Numbered from the stretch's first letter, positions 45,902 to 54,343 are shown. The stretch is 64,000 bases of DNA from Streptomyces sp. NBC_01235 (GCF_035989285.1 NZ_CP108513.1:1054001-1118000); one strand, 5' to 3'. Made by a program: numbers and translations. Notes: a model not told the origin generated them from the sequence alone.

Positions 45902-47083
45902 CTAGGCGGCGGCGGGCTGCCGTGCCGTCAGTTCGCGGGCCAGGCGGGCCTTGACGACGGAGATGTCCTCGCAGTCGCCGCCGGTGCGCTCGGCGATGTG
46001 CGCCCGGTAGAGCCCCGCCAGGTCCTCCTCGCTCACGGCGATCCCCAGCTCGTCGAGGATGTGCCGCAGCACGGCCCGGCCCGAGTGCCGTCCGATCAGC
46101 AGGGAGCGCTCACGGCCGAAGCGGGCGGGCTCCACGTATTCGTACGTCGCCGGGTTGCGCAGCATGCCCTGCTGGTGGATGCCGGCCGCCGTGCCGAAGG
46201 CGTAGGTGCCGAAGATCGCCTTGTTGCGGGGCTCCTCCAGTCCGATCGCCGCGCGCAGCGCGGTGTAGGCCTCGTACATCCCGGCCACGTCGATGTCGGT
46301 GTGCAGGCCGAGCAGGTCGCCCTTGTAGCTCAGCAGCGCGGCCACTTCCTCGAGCGGGGTGTTGCCCGCGCGTTCACCGACGCCGCCGAGCGTGACCTGC
46401 ACCTCGTCGGCGCCGGCCGCCAGACCCGCGACGGCGTTGGCGAGGGAGAGCCCGAAGTCGTCGTGGCAGTGGGTGGAGACGCGGACGCCGTCCGGGAGCC
46501 AGGAGCGGAACTCGGTGATCAGCGCCCCGTACTCCTGGGGGAGGTTGCATCCGGAGGTGTCGGCGACGGCGAAGCACACGGCCCCCGCCTCGACGGCGCC
46601 CAGGGCGATGTCGCGCAGCAGGTCGAGTTCGCCGCGGCTGGCGTCCTCGATGCCGACGGACACCTCCTCGACACCGAGGGCGTAGGCGTGGGCGACGGTG
46701 TCGGCGACCTCGTGGACGGCCTGGTCGCGGCTGATGCCCCGTTTGTGGGCGAGGTGGAGGTCGCTGCCGGTGGCCATGATCTGCACCTGGTGACGCTCGG
46801 TGCCGCCCGCCTCGACGGCCGTGTCCACGTCGGACCGTACGGCCCGGCAGAACGTGGTGAAACGCGCGGAGGTCAGGTTCCGGGAAATGAGCCGGGTGGC
46901 CTGGAACTCGCTGGGCGAGGAGGCGGGGAACCCGGATTCTATGTAATCGACACCGAGTGCTTCTATGCGCAGCGCGATATCGAGTTTCTGGCGTGGGGTC
47001 ATCGCGTTTCCGGGTGCCTGCTCGCCGTCACGGAGGGTGGTGTCGAAAATAGACACCCGGCGTGATTCCTTTTTCACTGACAT
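45902..47083 (-). CDS. LeuA/homocitrate-synthase-like acyltransferase
   Basis: 393 aa. DRE-TIM metallolyase: FDTTLRDGEQAPGNAMTPRQ (catalytic Arg and metal Asp), YIESGFPASSPSEFQA, ISTHCHDDFGLSLANAVAGL (metal HxH) and VQVTLGGVGERAGNTPLEEV. At this length it lacks the C-terminal LeuA allosteric domain, as in NifV, citramalate or FrbC-like synthases, so leucine feedback is unlikely. It would join acetyl-CoA to a pathway 2-oxo acid. Start ATG 47083 with AAGAGGA. The matching LeuC/LeuD-like pair is at 34-36 kb. Confidence 0.88.
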   Translation of the reverse strand: MSVKKESRRVSIFDTTLRDGEQAPGNAMTPRQKLDIALRIEALGVDYIESGFPASSPSEFQATRLISRNLTSARFTTFCRAVRSDVDTAVEAGGTERHQVQIMATGSDLHLAHKRGISRDQAVHEVADTVAHAYALGVEEVSVGIEDASRGELDLLRDIALGAVEAGAVCFAVADTSGCNLPQEYGALITEFRSWLPDGVRVSTHCHDDFGLSLANAVAGLAAGADEVQVTLGGVGERAGNTPLEEVAALLSYKGDLLGLHTDIDVAGMYEAYTALRAAIGLEEPRNKAIFGTYAFGTAAGIHQQGMLRNPATYEYVEPARFGRERSLLIGRHSGRAVLRHILDELGIAVSEEDLAGLYRAHIAERTGGDCEDISVVKARLARELTARQPAAA

Positions 47084-47462
47084 CGTGTCCTCTTTCTCGC
47101 CCGATGCTGCTCGCGCAGCACAACACCGGTGAGGCTAGGTGGAGTCGGTGCCGTCGGGGGCCGGTTGGGCTGGCCTCTGGGGGCCATGACCTGTATGAGT
47201 CGTGCGGGCCCCCGGGAAATCACCGGAACGGTGGCCCGTGGCCGGTTCGGGCCACGTCACTTCTGGGTCAGCTCCACCGCTTGCCGGGGGGTGGAGGTGG
47301 AATGCGAAAGTTTTGGCGAAGGCGCTGCAACGCGTCCGGACTTCTCGAACGAAGGGTCATCCCTGATGCGTAATTCCATGGCCGAACCGACTGTATTTGC
47401 CATCCGTTGCCTCAGCGACGACGATCTGATCTGGGGTTGAGGAGCGGCCCGCGGGTGAGGGC
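47084..47462. promoter_or_regulatory. Promoter region of leuA-like gene with a possible 24-aa plus-strand ORF
   Basis: Between leuA-like (minus) and the enolase-like gene end. It includes a lower-GC patch (about 47290-47430). On the plus strand ATG 47366 opens a 24-codon frame ending at 47440 (MRNSMAEPTVF ... LSDDDLIWG) with AAGGG upstream. No T-box or other RNA element is recognisable. Confidence 0.35.
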
Positions 47463-48488
47463 CTACCCCCACAGCGCAGGGGAGGGCGGGACCAGCATCC
47501 CGCCCTCCCCTTGCAGTGTCGGAGCACCGGCTTCGGAGGCGTCCAGCCACCGCGGCAGGGTGACGTGGTCGGCGCCCGGCGCGGCGTGCAGCGCGGGCGC
47601 GCAGGACAGGGCGGTCGCCGGGGGCGAGTCGAGCAGCACCGCAAGGCCCCGCTGACCGGCCTGTTCCATGATGCCCAGGGCCGCCGTCAGGCCGCCCACG
47701 GCGTCGAGTGAGAGGTTGATGCCGTCATAGCGGTCCCCGAGGCGCCCCAGGTCGGTGCTCTGCTCGTAGGTCAGGTCGGCGATGATCGGGAAGGGGCGGG
47801 GCAGTGCGGCGAGAGCCGCGGACTGGGCCTGCGGCAGCGGCTGTTCGAGCATGCGTACGCCGTGGGCGTGGAGGATCGGCAGCATCACATGCAGCCGGTC
47901 GGCATCCCAGGCCCCGTCGGCGTCTACCATCAGCCAGGCGTCGGGCCGCAGTCGGCGTACGGCCGTCAGCCGGGCGAGGTCGTCGGCGAGGTCGCCCGCG
48001 CCGAGCTTGAGCTTGAGGGAGGCGAAGTCCTCACCGTCCTTCAGCTCCTGCTCCAGCAGCTCGGTCGCCACCGGGGAAACCGTGCGGACGGCGGGCACCG
48101 GTCGTGGCGGCGGCATGCCCAGCAGCTCCCAGGCGCGCTGTCCGCTGCGCTTGGCGAGCAGGTCCCACAGGGCGGAGTCGAGGGCGCTGCGCAAGGGGCC
48201 CGGCGACAGCAGCCCGGGCAGTTGGACGGGGCTGATCATCCGCTCCAGGCCGTCCCTGGCGGAGGCGAACTGGTCGCGCAGGACGTCCGGTCCGTGTGCG
48301 TCCAGGGATGGCCGCAGGGCCGCCTCGCCCTGTCCGGTGCTGCCCGCGTTGCGCACGGTCACCCGCAGTACGGCCCACCCGCCCGCGCCCGGTACGGCAC
48401 CCGTGGGGGACAGCCTGGCGGGCAGGACGGCACACCGGACCTGCATCGGGGTGCCCGTAAGGGATCGGAGGAGTGCGGGGTCGAACAC
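47463..48488 (-). CDS. Divergent enolase-superfamily (MR/MLE) protein
   Basis: 341 aa. Has the barrel of the dipeptide-epimerase/OSBS group: LRSALDSALWDLLAKRSGQR, FASLKLKLGAGDLADDLARL (KxK), AWLMVDADGAW (metal Asp), VRMLEQPL (metal Glu) and IIADLTYE (metal Asp). However, the second catalytic Lys expected after the sixth strand is absent: GINLSLDAVGGLTAALGIME has Ser/Asp where family members carry Lys. Epimerisation by two-base chemistry is therefore unlikely; a lyase or binding role is possible. Start GTG 48488 has an AGGAG RBS 5 nt upstream; an ATG at 48446 lacks one. Confidence 0.72.
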   Translation of the reverse strand: MFDPALLRSLTGTPMQVRCAVLPARLSPTGAVPGAGGWAVLRVTVRNAGSTGQGEAALRPSLDAHGPDVLRDQFASARDGLERMISPVQLPGLLSPGPLRSALDSALWDLLAKRSGQRAWELLGMPPPRPVPAVRTVSPVATELLEQELKDGEDFASLKLKLGAGDLADDLARLTAVRRLRPDAWLMVDADGAWDADRLHVMLPILHAHGVRMLEQPLPQAQSAALAALPRPFPIIADLTYEQSTDLGRLGDRYDGINLSLDAVGGLTAALGIMEQAGQRGLAVLLDSPPATALSCAPALHAAPGADHVTLPRWLDASEAGAPTLQGEGGMLVPPSPALWG

Positions 48489-48700
48489 GGGGGCTCCTGA
48501 CTCGCGGGCGTTCAGCCGGAACCCCATCGTGTGAGCGGCGGAGGTGGGCCGCCAGAGCGCAGGCGCGGCACCCTGCGGCGTGGCCGGTAGCGGACAGGGC
48601 GGCCCGGGCAGGGTGCGGAGCCGCACGACGGGGCGCGGTGCGGCACAGAAGTGAGCGGCACGGGGCGAGTGGAGGTCGACCTCTGCCCAGGGTGGGCTTA

Positions 48701-49686
48701 CTAGTCGAGAAGTCCCGTCCGCGCGGCCGTGACCCCTGCCTGGAAGCGGCTCTCCACGCCGAGCTGGGCCATCAGGTCGGCCATCACGCGACGCAACGTC
48801 CGTACGGAGACGCCGAGTTCACGCGCGATGGATTCATCCTTGCGTCCGGTGGACATCAGCCGCAGCACGCACAGCTGCTGGGAGGTGAGCCCGGATTCCT
48901 CGCCGGCGCCGGTGTCCTCCAGGGGCACCGAGGAGGCCCAGCACATCTCGAAGACCTTGACCAGCAGGGCGGTGACGGCCTCGCCGCGCAGCACCATCAT
49001 GGCGTTGCTCGCGTTGGTGTGGAGCGCGGGCACCAGGGCCTGCACCCGGTCGACCAGGATGAAGCGGAACGGCACGATGTTGGCGATCCGGACCTGGGCG
49101 CCCGCGGAGCGCAGTTCCTGCAGATGGTTCATCGAGTGGACGATGCGGGTCATCGGCCGCAGGTGGATGCTGCGCATGATCACGCCGCGCTCCAGGACCT
49201 GCACGTCGCGCCGCAGCCCCTCGGCGAGCACCTCCGACGGCCGGACGGGGCCGGGGTGCATGCTGAGGATCTCCGAGGTCGCGATGTCGGCGGTGTCGCC
49301 GAGCACGCGTGCGATCCGGTCGGCGCCGGTGACCACTTCGTCGCTGAGCGTGCCGCTGCGGGCGACGTGCAGCGGCAGGAACACCTCGCGCATCGCGTCG
49401 ATCTGCTCGCGGGTGCGACGGATCTGGTCGGCCAGGCGGGCGGTGGCCTCCTCCTCGGCGGTGAGCAGCCGCAGCAGCGCGGCCTCGGGGGCGGTGGCCT
49501 TGGCGGTCGGTTCGCCGTCGGGCGACTCGACGAGGAGGCCCAGGCCGATCAGCTGCCGGCGGGCGTGCTCGATCTCGTCGACGGTGGTGTCGAGTTGCTC
49601 GCAGGCGCTGCGGACGGTCCAGTCGCTGCGGGCCGAGGCGTACTGGAAGAGTCTCAGGGCCTGCGGCCCGATGCTCGGTGCGCTCA
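48701..49686 (-). CDS. LuxR-type pathway regulator under ARE control
   Basis: About 328 aa. N-terminal winged-helix-like region (LRLFQYASARSDWTVRSACE, LIGLGLLVESPDG), a middle domain (VLERGVIMRSIHLRPMTRIV) and a C-terminal HTH (GLTSQQLCVLRLMSTGRKDE SIARELGVSVRTLRRVMADL). This architecture is common in Streptomyces pathway regulators. The ATG is at 49685-49687. An ARE-like palindrome lies 80 bp upstream, so it is probably repressed by the TetR receptor until the butyrolactone accumulates. Confidence 0.82.
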
Positions 49687-49767
49687 TGTCCGTCTGCTGC
49701 CTTCCTACAGGGAATGTGCTGGGGCCGGGGATGCCGATGGCGGGTCGTCGTCTCTGCTCTCGGTCAA

Positions 49768-49795
49768 CAAAAAACCCTCCCGAAGGTATGTTTTG
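49768..49795. promoter_or_regulatory. ARE-like element upstream of the LuxR pathway regulator
   Basis: Imperfect inverted repeat: left arm CAAAAAACCCT, centre CCCGA, right arm AGGTATGTTTTG. The right arm and the CTCCCGAAGG core closely match the other ARE-like site at 52698-52721. It lies in the AT-rich promoter region of the regulator gene. Confidence 0.65.
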
Positions 49796-49845
49796 CTTTC
49801 ATGTCCGACCCCGGACGGCCCACGGCCGACCGGGGAGGGGACGAC

Positions 49846-50529
49846 TCAGCTCACTTGCAGCAGCGCGCTCCGCTCGAAGCGCGGACCGGTTCGGATGCCG
49901 AGGAAGTGCCTGCCCCGCGCGATGCCCCTGGCGGTGAGGACCGGATCGTCGCCGACCACCACGGGGTGGCCCACCAGGGACAGCACCGGCAGGTCGCTTT
50001 CGTGGTCGCCGTAGGCCCAGCAGTCCCGCGCACGGACGCCGAGGCGGCGGATGAGGGCAGCTGCGGCATCCCGCTTGGCCGCCCCGATCATCGGTGTGCC
50101 GACCTCACCGGTCAGCACACCGGCGGCGTCGGCGAGTTGCTCGGTGGCCAGCACATGGCGCACGCCGAGGTCCTCGGCGACCGGCCGGGCCAGAGCCACC
50201 CCCGAGCCGGTCACGAGGGCGACCTCGTCACCCTCGCTCTGATGGCGGCGCAGAGCCTCCAGGGTCTCGGTCAGATAGGCGTGCGGACCGCTCCTGAACC
50301 GGGCGTACCACTGGCGGGCCGCCTCGTCGAACGAGGAGCGGCGCACCCCGGCGAAATGTGCGAAGTAGGCGCGATTCAGGGTCTCCCGGTCGGCGCCGGC
50401 GGTGCGCAGGACGCCCGGCGCCCGCCCCTCCCCCACGAGCTGCGCGGCATGCGCGTGCCAGAAGTCGAGCAGGGTCTTGCCCGCGAGCAGGGTCTCGTCC
50501 ATGTCGAAGAAGGCGATACGGCGGGTCAT
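49846..50529 (-). CDS. HAD-superfamily phosphatase of the butyrolactone operon
   Basis: 227 aa HAD-IB (SerB-like) hydrolase: IAFFDMDETLLAGKTLLDFW (nucleophile Asp), VALVTGSGVALARPVAEDLG, AAKRDAAAALIRRLG (Lys) and CWAYGDHESDLPVLSLVGHP. The AfsA pathway yields a phosphorylated butenolide that needs dephosphorylation, which this protein could do (inference). ATG 50529 overlaps the preceding stop (ATGA), so it is the third gene of the afsA operon. Confidence 0.82.
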   Translation of the reverse strand: MTRRIAFFDMDETLLAGKTLLDFWHAHAAQLVGEGRAPGVLRTAGADRETLNRAYFAHFAGVRRSSFDEAARQWYARFRSGPHAYLTETLEALRRHQSEGDEVALVTGSGVALARPVAEDLGVRHVLATEQLADAAGVLTGEVGTPMIGAAKRDAAAALIRRLGVRARDCWAYGDHESDLPVLSLVGHPVVVGDDPVLTARGIARGRHFLGIRTGPRFERSALLQVS

Positions 50530-51641
50530 CGGGTCTCCTCCCCTGCTCGCGCAGCCAGCAGAGCGTTGGCGTAACTGGTGGCCGCCGAAATGAAGTTGAG
50601 GGTGCCGTGGGTGCGTGCCGCGGTGATGTCGCGCCAGTGGCGCTGGAGTGCGTCGTCCTCCTCCAGCGCGCGCCGCCCCGCCGCGCGGAAGAGCTCGTCG
50701 ACGGCCGTGCCGCACAGCTCCACGGCCACGGTGACGTCACGTTGGTTCTCGGCGACGAGAACGGGCGTCACGGGCGCGTGGTCGGCGCGCTGCGCGACCC
50801 GCTCGAGGAGCAGTCGCGCGGCCTGGATGTGCGCCGACGCCCTGGCCAGCACCAGCGGCTGGATGGCGGTGCCGCCATCGGGGCGCGCTCGCCGGGTCTG
50901 CGTCTCCCACCAGGTGCGCAACGCTCCCTCGGCGGCTCCGAGCACCGGCGCCGCGAAGATGAGGGAGGCCACCAGGGAGAACGGCACGGTGTGACAGCGG
51001 GCGGCGTGCGGCTGGACGCGCCCCAGGTCTCCCAGCGTGAAGGTGAGGTGGTCAGGGACCAGGACGTCGCCCTCCACGGTGTTGCTGCCGGTGCCGCGCA
51101 GTCCCACGGGGCGCCACGTGTGCAGCACCTTCGCCTCCGAGCGCCGCACGGCGAAGATCCGGTGTTCACGCGTCTCGCCGGCCGGGTCGCCGTCCTGCGC
51201 CGCCCAGGAGGCGAGCAGTATCCACTCGGCCTGGTCGACACCGCTGGCCATGGCCCACCTGCCGGTCAGCCGCCAGCCGCCGTCCACGCGGACGGCACTG
51301 CCCTGCGGCGGCACGACGGACGCGGCCACGCGCACGTCGGGACTCTCGCCCCAGATCTCCCGCTGCCCGGCCTCGGGCAGATAGCCGGCGAGCCTGCCGT
51401 GGGCCGCATACAGCGCGGCGCACCAGGCGGTGGACGCACAGGTCTCGGCCAGCTCGGAGACCGCGTCCAGGAGCGCGGTGAAAGTGCCGGCACCGCCGTT
51501 CCAGCGCTCGGGCACGAAGTGCCGGGCGAATCCGTTCTCGGCCAGGGAGTCTGCGAGCCGGTCGGTGAGCCGGCACGTCTCGTCCAGGAGGATGCGGTCC
51601 TCGCGGGCGACGTCCAGCGTCTTGCCCAGGTCACTCAGCAC
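50526..51641 (-). CDS. Acyl-CoA dehydrogenase-fold flavoprotein
   Basis: 371 aa. ACAD/group D flavin monooxygenase fold: LADSLAENGFARHFVPERWN, LAETCASTAWCAALYAAHGR, WRLTGRWAMASGVDQAEWIL, RGTGSNTVEGDVLVPDHLTF and the C-terminal FRAAGRRALEEDDALQRHWR. The substitution pattern is nearer HsaA/DszC-type monooxygenases and pigment/hormone ACADs than beta-oxidation enzymes. It sits between afsA and the phosphatase, overlapping both (7 bp and 4 bp), so it probably oxidises or reduces the hormone precursor. GTG start at 51641. Confidence 0.8.
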   Translation of the reverse strand: MLSDLGKTLDVAREDRILLDETCRLTDRLADSLAENGFARHFVPERWNGGAGTFTALLDAVSELAETCASTAWCAALYAAHGRLAGYLPEAGQREIWGESPDVRVAASVVPPQGSAVRVDGGWRLTGRWAMASGVDQAEWILLASWAAQDGDPAGETREHRIFAVRRSEAKVLHTWRPVGLRGTGSNTVEGDVLVPDHLTFTLGDLGRVQPHAARCHTVPFSLVASLIFAAPVLGAAEGALRTWWETQTRRARPDGGTAIQPLVLARASAHIQAARLLLERVAQRADHAPVTPVLVAENQRDVTVAVELCGTAVDELFRAAGRRALEEDDALQRHWRDITAARTHGTLNFISAATSYANALLAARAGEETR

Positions 51642-52618
51642 GCGACAGCACCGGCCCTGGTGAGGAGGCCGCCGAGCGGTGAGGGGGCGGCACCGGCGGC
51701 CAGTGCGGTGGCCAGGGTGCGCGCGCCCTGGCGGGCCGCGAGCAGGTAGGCGCCGGCGCTCTCGGGCTCCGCGGTGATGGTGACGGGCTGTCCGAGTTCG
51801 CCGAACGAGAGGAACGACGTCTGCAGGGAGTTGATGGCCCAGGCGCCCCCGATGTCCTCGGCGGCGCGGACGAGGACGGCCTGCCGGAACCCCTCGACGA
51901 TCACCATCCCCGGGACGTGGTCACTGCCGTGGTCGAAGAGGGCGGGGTGCCCGGTGTCCGCTCTGAGCTGCCATCCGGCCGACGCGTCACCCAGGCTCGC
52001 GAGCAGCACGGCGTCGTCGCGGTCACGGCCGACGGCGGCCGGCGACAAGGCCCGAGCCTCGACGGTGAGGTCGGTGACGTCGAAGGGGGCCGCCGCGGCG
52101 GCACTGCGGCTGCGCACGAGGGCGTACTGCGCGGGCGGGAGCGCGTCCCAGCGCATGCTCGCGCGGCCCACCGTGCGGCCGCCGACGAGGAGGTCCGCCT
52201 CGGCCGTCAGACGGAAGCGGCGCGGGCTGCCGGGCACGCGGCGCAGGACGACGTCGAAGAGGACGTCGGCCCCGTCGCCGCTGTCGCGCAGCGGCGCGTC
52301 GAGGTGGAAGTCGAAGCCGTGCAGGACGAACGCGTGGTCCGCCGGGACACCGTGGAAGCGGTGCGAGAGGCAGATCCCCGCCTGCCGCATCGTCTCGACG
52401 ACGATCAGAGAGTCCCGGGTCCCGTCGGCGGCCCGGTGGTGCAGGAGATGGTCGTGCGGCCAGCGCGCGAGGACAGCGAAGCGATCCCCGCCAAGCGGAC
52501 GAACGGCCGATAACAGGACTTCCCGGTCCGCGGCCTTGTGCACCAGAGCGCGCGGAACATGCGCATCGGCACAGTGCCTGGCGGTCGTGTCGCCGGGCGC
52601 TATGTCGGTGTCATACAT
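51635..52618 (-). CDS. afsA: AfsA-type gamma-butyrolactone biosynthesis protein
   Basis: 327 aa with two hot-dog AfsA domains: LVHKAADREVLLSAV, SLIVVETMRQAGICLSHRFH and VLHGFDFHLD in the first; LFDHGSDHVPGMVIVEGFRQ and the Ser/Phe-rich INSLQTSFLSFGELGQPVTI in the second. AfsA condenses a beta-ketoacyl thioester with dihydroxyacetone phosphate to start hormone synthesis. ATG at 52618; divergent from the TetR receptor with an ARE palindrome between them, as in known afsA/arpA-type loci. First gene of a three-gene operon. Confidence 0.92.
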   Translation of the reverse strand: MYDTDIAPGDTTARHCADAHVPRALVHKAADREVLLSAVRPLGGDRFAVLARWPHDHLLHHRAADGTRDSLIVVETMRQAGICLSHRFHGVPADHAFVLHGFDFHLDAPLRDSGDGADVLFDVVLRRVPGSPRRFRLTAEADLLVGGRTVGRASMRWDALPPAQYALVRSRSAAAAAPFDVTDLTVEARALSPAAVGRDRDDAVLLASLGDASAGWQLRADTGHPALFDHGSDHVPGMVIVEGFRQAVLVRAAEDIGGAWAINSLQTSFLSFGELGQPVTITAEPESAGAYLLAARQGARTLATALAAGAAPSPLGGLLTRAGAVAC

Positions 52619-52697
52619 GATTATCCCCCTCCGGAAGCGGCTATACCGCAAAAGCAGTGACCTTGCGTGGTGGTAGGTCACCGGCTGTTCGGTGAAA

Positions 52698-52721
52698 AAT
52701 ATACCTGCGGGAAGGTATATT
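52698..52721. promoter_or_regulatory. ARE (autoregulatory element) between afsA and the receptor gene
   Basis: Perfect inverted repeat with 9-bp arms (AATATACCT / AGGTATATT) and a 6-bp centre GCGGGA, 80 bp upstream of afsA and 25 bp upstream of the receptor start. Location and ATACCT...AGGTAT content match ArpA/ScbR-type binding sites. Confidence 0.8.
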
Positions 52722-52745
52722 GCAACGGGGGGGTTGGAGACGACC

Positions 52746-53426
52746 GTGAGCGGAGACATCGTGGAACTGAAGAAGCACCGGGCCACCTTCCCGGTACCCG
52801 AGCGCAGCCCTGGCAGCATCGCCCTGCACGGCCGCAGCCCGGAGTTGCAGCAGGAACGGGCCGCGCACACCCGCAAGCAGATCCTGGACGCTGCCGCGCA
52901 GCTCTTCGACGAGCGCGGGTACGGCAAGACGTCCGTCAAGGACGTCGCCGACCACGTGGGGATGACCAAGGGTGCGGTCTACTTCCACTACCCCACCAAG
53001 GAAGCGCTCACGATCGCGGTCGTCGAGGCGCACTACCACCGCTGGCCCGCACTCCTGGAAGCAGCCCAGTCCAAGGGGCTCGGCCCGCTGGACACCGTGG
53101 GTGAACTGCTCGACCAGACCGCCCGGGCCTTCCAGGACGACGTGGTCGTCCAGGGCGGGGCACGGCTGCAGATGGAGCAGCCCCTGCCGGATGGCCTGTT
53201 GCCGCAGCCGTACATCGGCTGGATCAGCCTGCTGACGGAGCTGCTGGTGGAGGCGGCGGAGGCCGGGGAGCTGCGCGAGGGGGTCTCGCCCGCTGCTGCG
53301 GCCCACACGCTGGTCTCCACGTTCTTCGGTACCCAGCACATCTCCTCGCGGCTGAGCCGTCGCGCTGACCTCGTGCAACGCTGGTCCGACGCCCGGGATC
53401 TGATTTTCACGGCCTTGCGGGCGTAG
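52746..53426 (+). CDS. Gamma-butyrolactone receptor-type TetR regulator
   Basis: 226 aa. HTH at about residues 40-85 (AHTRKQILDAAAQLFDERGY GKTSVKDVADHVGMTKGAVY FHYPTKEAL), followed by an ArpA/ScbR-like ligand domain (LLDQTARAFQDDVVVQGGAR, GWISLLTELLVEAAEAGELR, AHTLVSTFFGTQHISS). Likely represses afsA, itself and the LuxR regulator until hormone binds. Start GTG 52746 has GGAG upstream; GTG 52761 is similar, and the GTG at 52692 is unlikely because the ARE would then be inside the gene. Confidence 0.88.
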   Translation: MSGDIVELKKHRATFPVPERSPGSIALHGRSPELQQERAAHTRKQILDAAAQLFDERGYGKTSVKDVADHVGMTKGAVYFHYPTKEALTIAVVEAHYHRWPALLEAAQSKGLGPLDTVGELLDQTARAFQDDVVVQGGARLQMEQPLPDGLLPQPYIGWISLLTELLVEAAEAGELREGVSPAAAAHTLVSTFFGTQHISSRLSRRADLVQRWSDARDLIFTALRA

Positions 53427-53604
53427 GACGCGCGGCCCCTGTGCTTCCTGGTAAGGGCACGAGCAGGGGCTGAATCACTCCGGCGAGCGCCCCTACGACG
53501 ACACTGGCGCGGCTCACCGTCCATGAACGGTGCGACCCCCGAGCCGGACCCCGGGGATGCCATGGCTGCTCCCCCGGGGCCCGTAGGTGTGTGCCGACTC
53601 TGGG

Positions 53605-53931
53605 TCAGATCTCTCCGACCACCGTGGCGGTGAGCCAGTCGGCTGCTTCGGCATCGGCCATGAGCAACGCCTGCCCCTGGCGGGCGGTGTCGTGGATGTC
53701 GGAGAGGTCGGCGCAGGTGACAACCGGGACTTCGCGCGCCCAGGCATGGGAGATCCTCTCGCAGTCGAGGACGAACGCCCTGCGAACCACGGTGTCGGGC
53801 AGGCGGTACAGCCCAGGATCCCCGGCTTGCCGCCGCCGCTGGAGGCGTTGCCCGGGATGCGCGCGCGATGTGGTGCGTTCCTGACGTCGTGACATGAAAG
53901 CCCGAGTGTTACTCGTCTCCTCACTCAGCAA
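53605..53931 (-). CDS. Hypothetical protein, possibly PIN-domain remnant
   Basis: 108-aa frame. The N-terminal third is Arg/Gln-rich and not convincing; from about residue 45 it reads RRAFVLDCERISHAWAREVP VVTCADLSDIHDTARQGQAL, where FVLDCE-SHA recalls the start of Streptomyces PIN-domain toxins. The later acidic residues of a PIN domain are not seen, so it may be a truncated or shuffled copy. Confidence 0.35.
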   Translation of the reverse strand: MLSEETSNTRAFMSRRQERTTSRAHPGQRLQRRRQAGDPGLYRLPDTVVRRAFVLDCERISHAWAREVPVVTCADLSDIHDTARQGQALLMADAEAADWLTATVVGEI

Positions 53932-54343
53932 CGACCACCGCTCTGCCCTGGTCCGCCTCCGGGATCGCCCGCGAGGCCGCCCCGACCTCCTGATGCGGCG
54001 GGCGGCGGCGGGTAGTCATCGACAGTCAGGGAGTTGTAGAAGCGTCCGCTCATGGTGGCGAGGCGGACGAGGGCGCGGCTGGGCCCCCGGGCAGGGTGCC
54101 GCACCGACCTGGCCGTCTTCGAGGACGCCAAGTGCACGGGCCGCGCGGGCGAGCCATGCAGGCGATGTACCACCAGCAGACGAAGAATCTGCTGGGACGA
54201 ACACGCACCGCGCCCAGGCACAGCGCCTTGCCCGTGCCCGCGGCGGCCGAGCGGCAAGGCCGAGCTCGGTCTCTCAGACCGGTCACCTACCACGCAACGG
54301 CTCTGAGCCGATCAACCCCAGATGCCCGAGTTCAACGGAGCGT

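Noticed and set aside
47084..47462. T-box or leucine attenuator upstream of the leuA-like gene
   Set aside because: No T-box sequence and no Leu-codon leader on the minus strand was found.
52692..53426. Receptor gene start at GTG 52692
   Set aside because: This would put the ARE palindrome inside the coding sequence and lacks an RBS; GTG 52746 has GGAG upstream.
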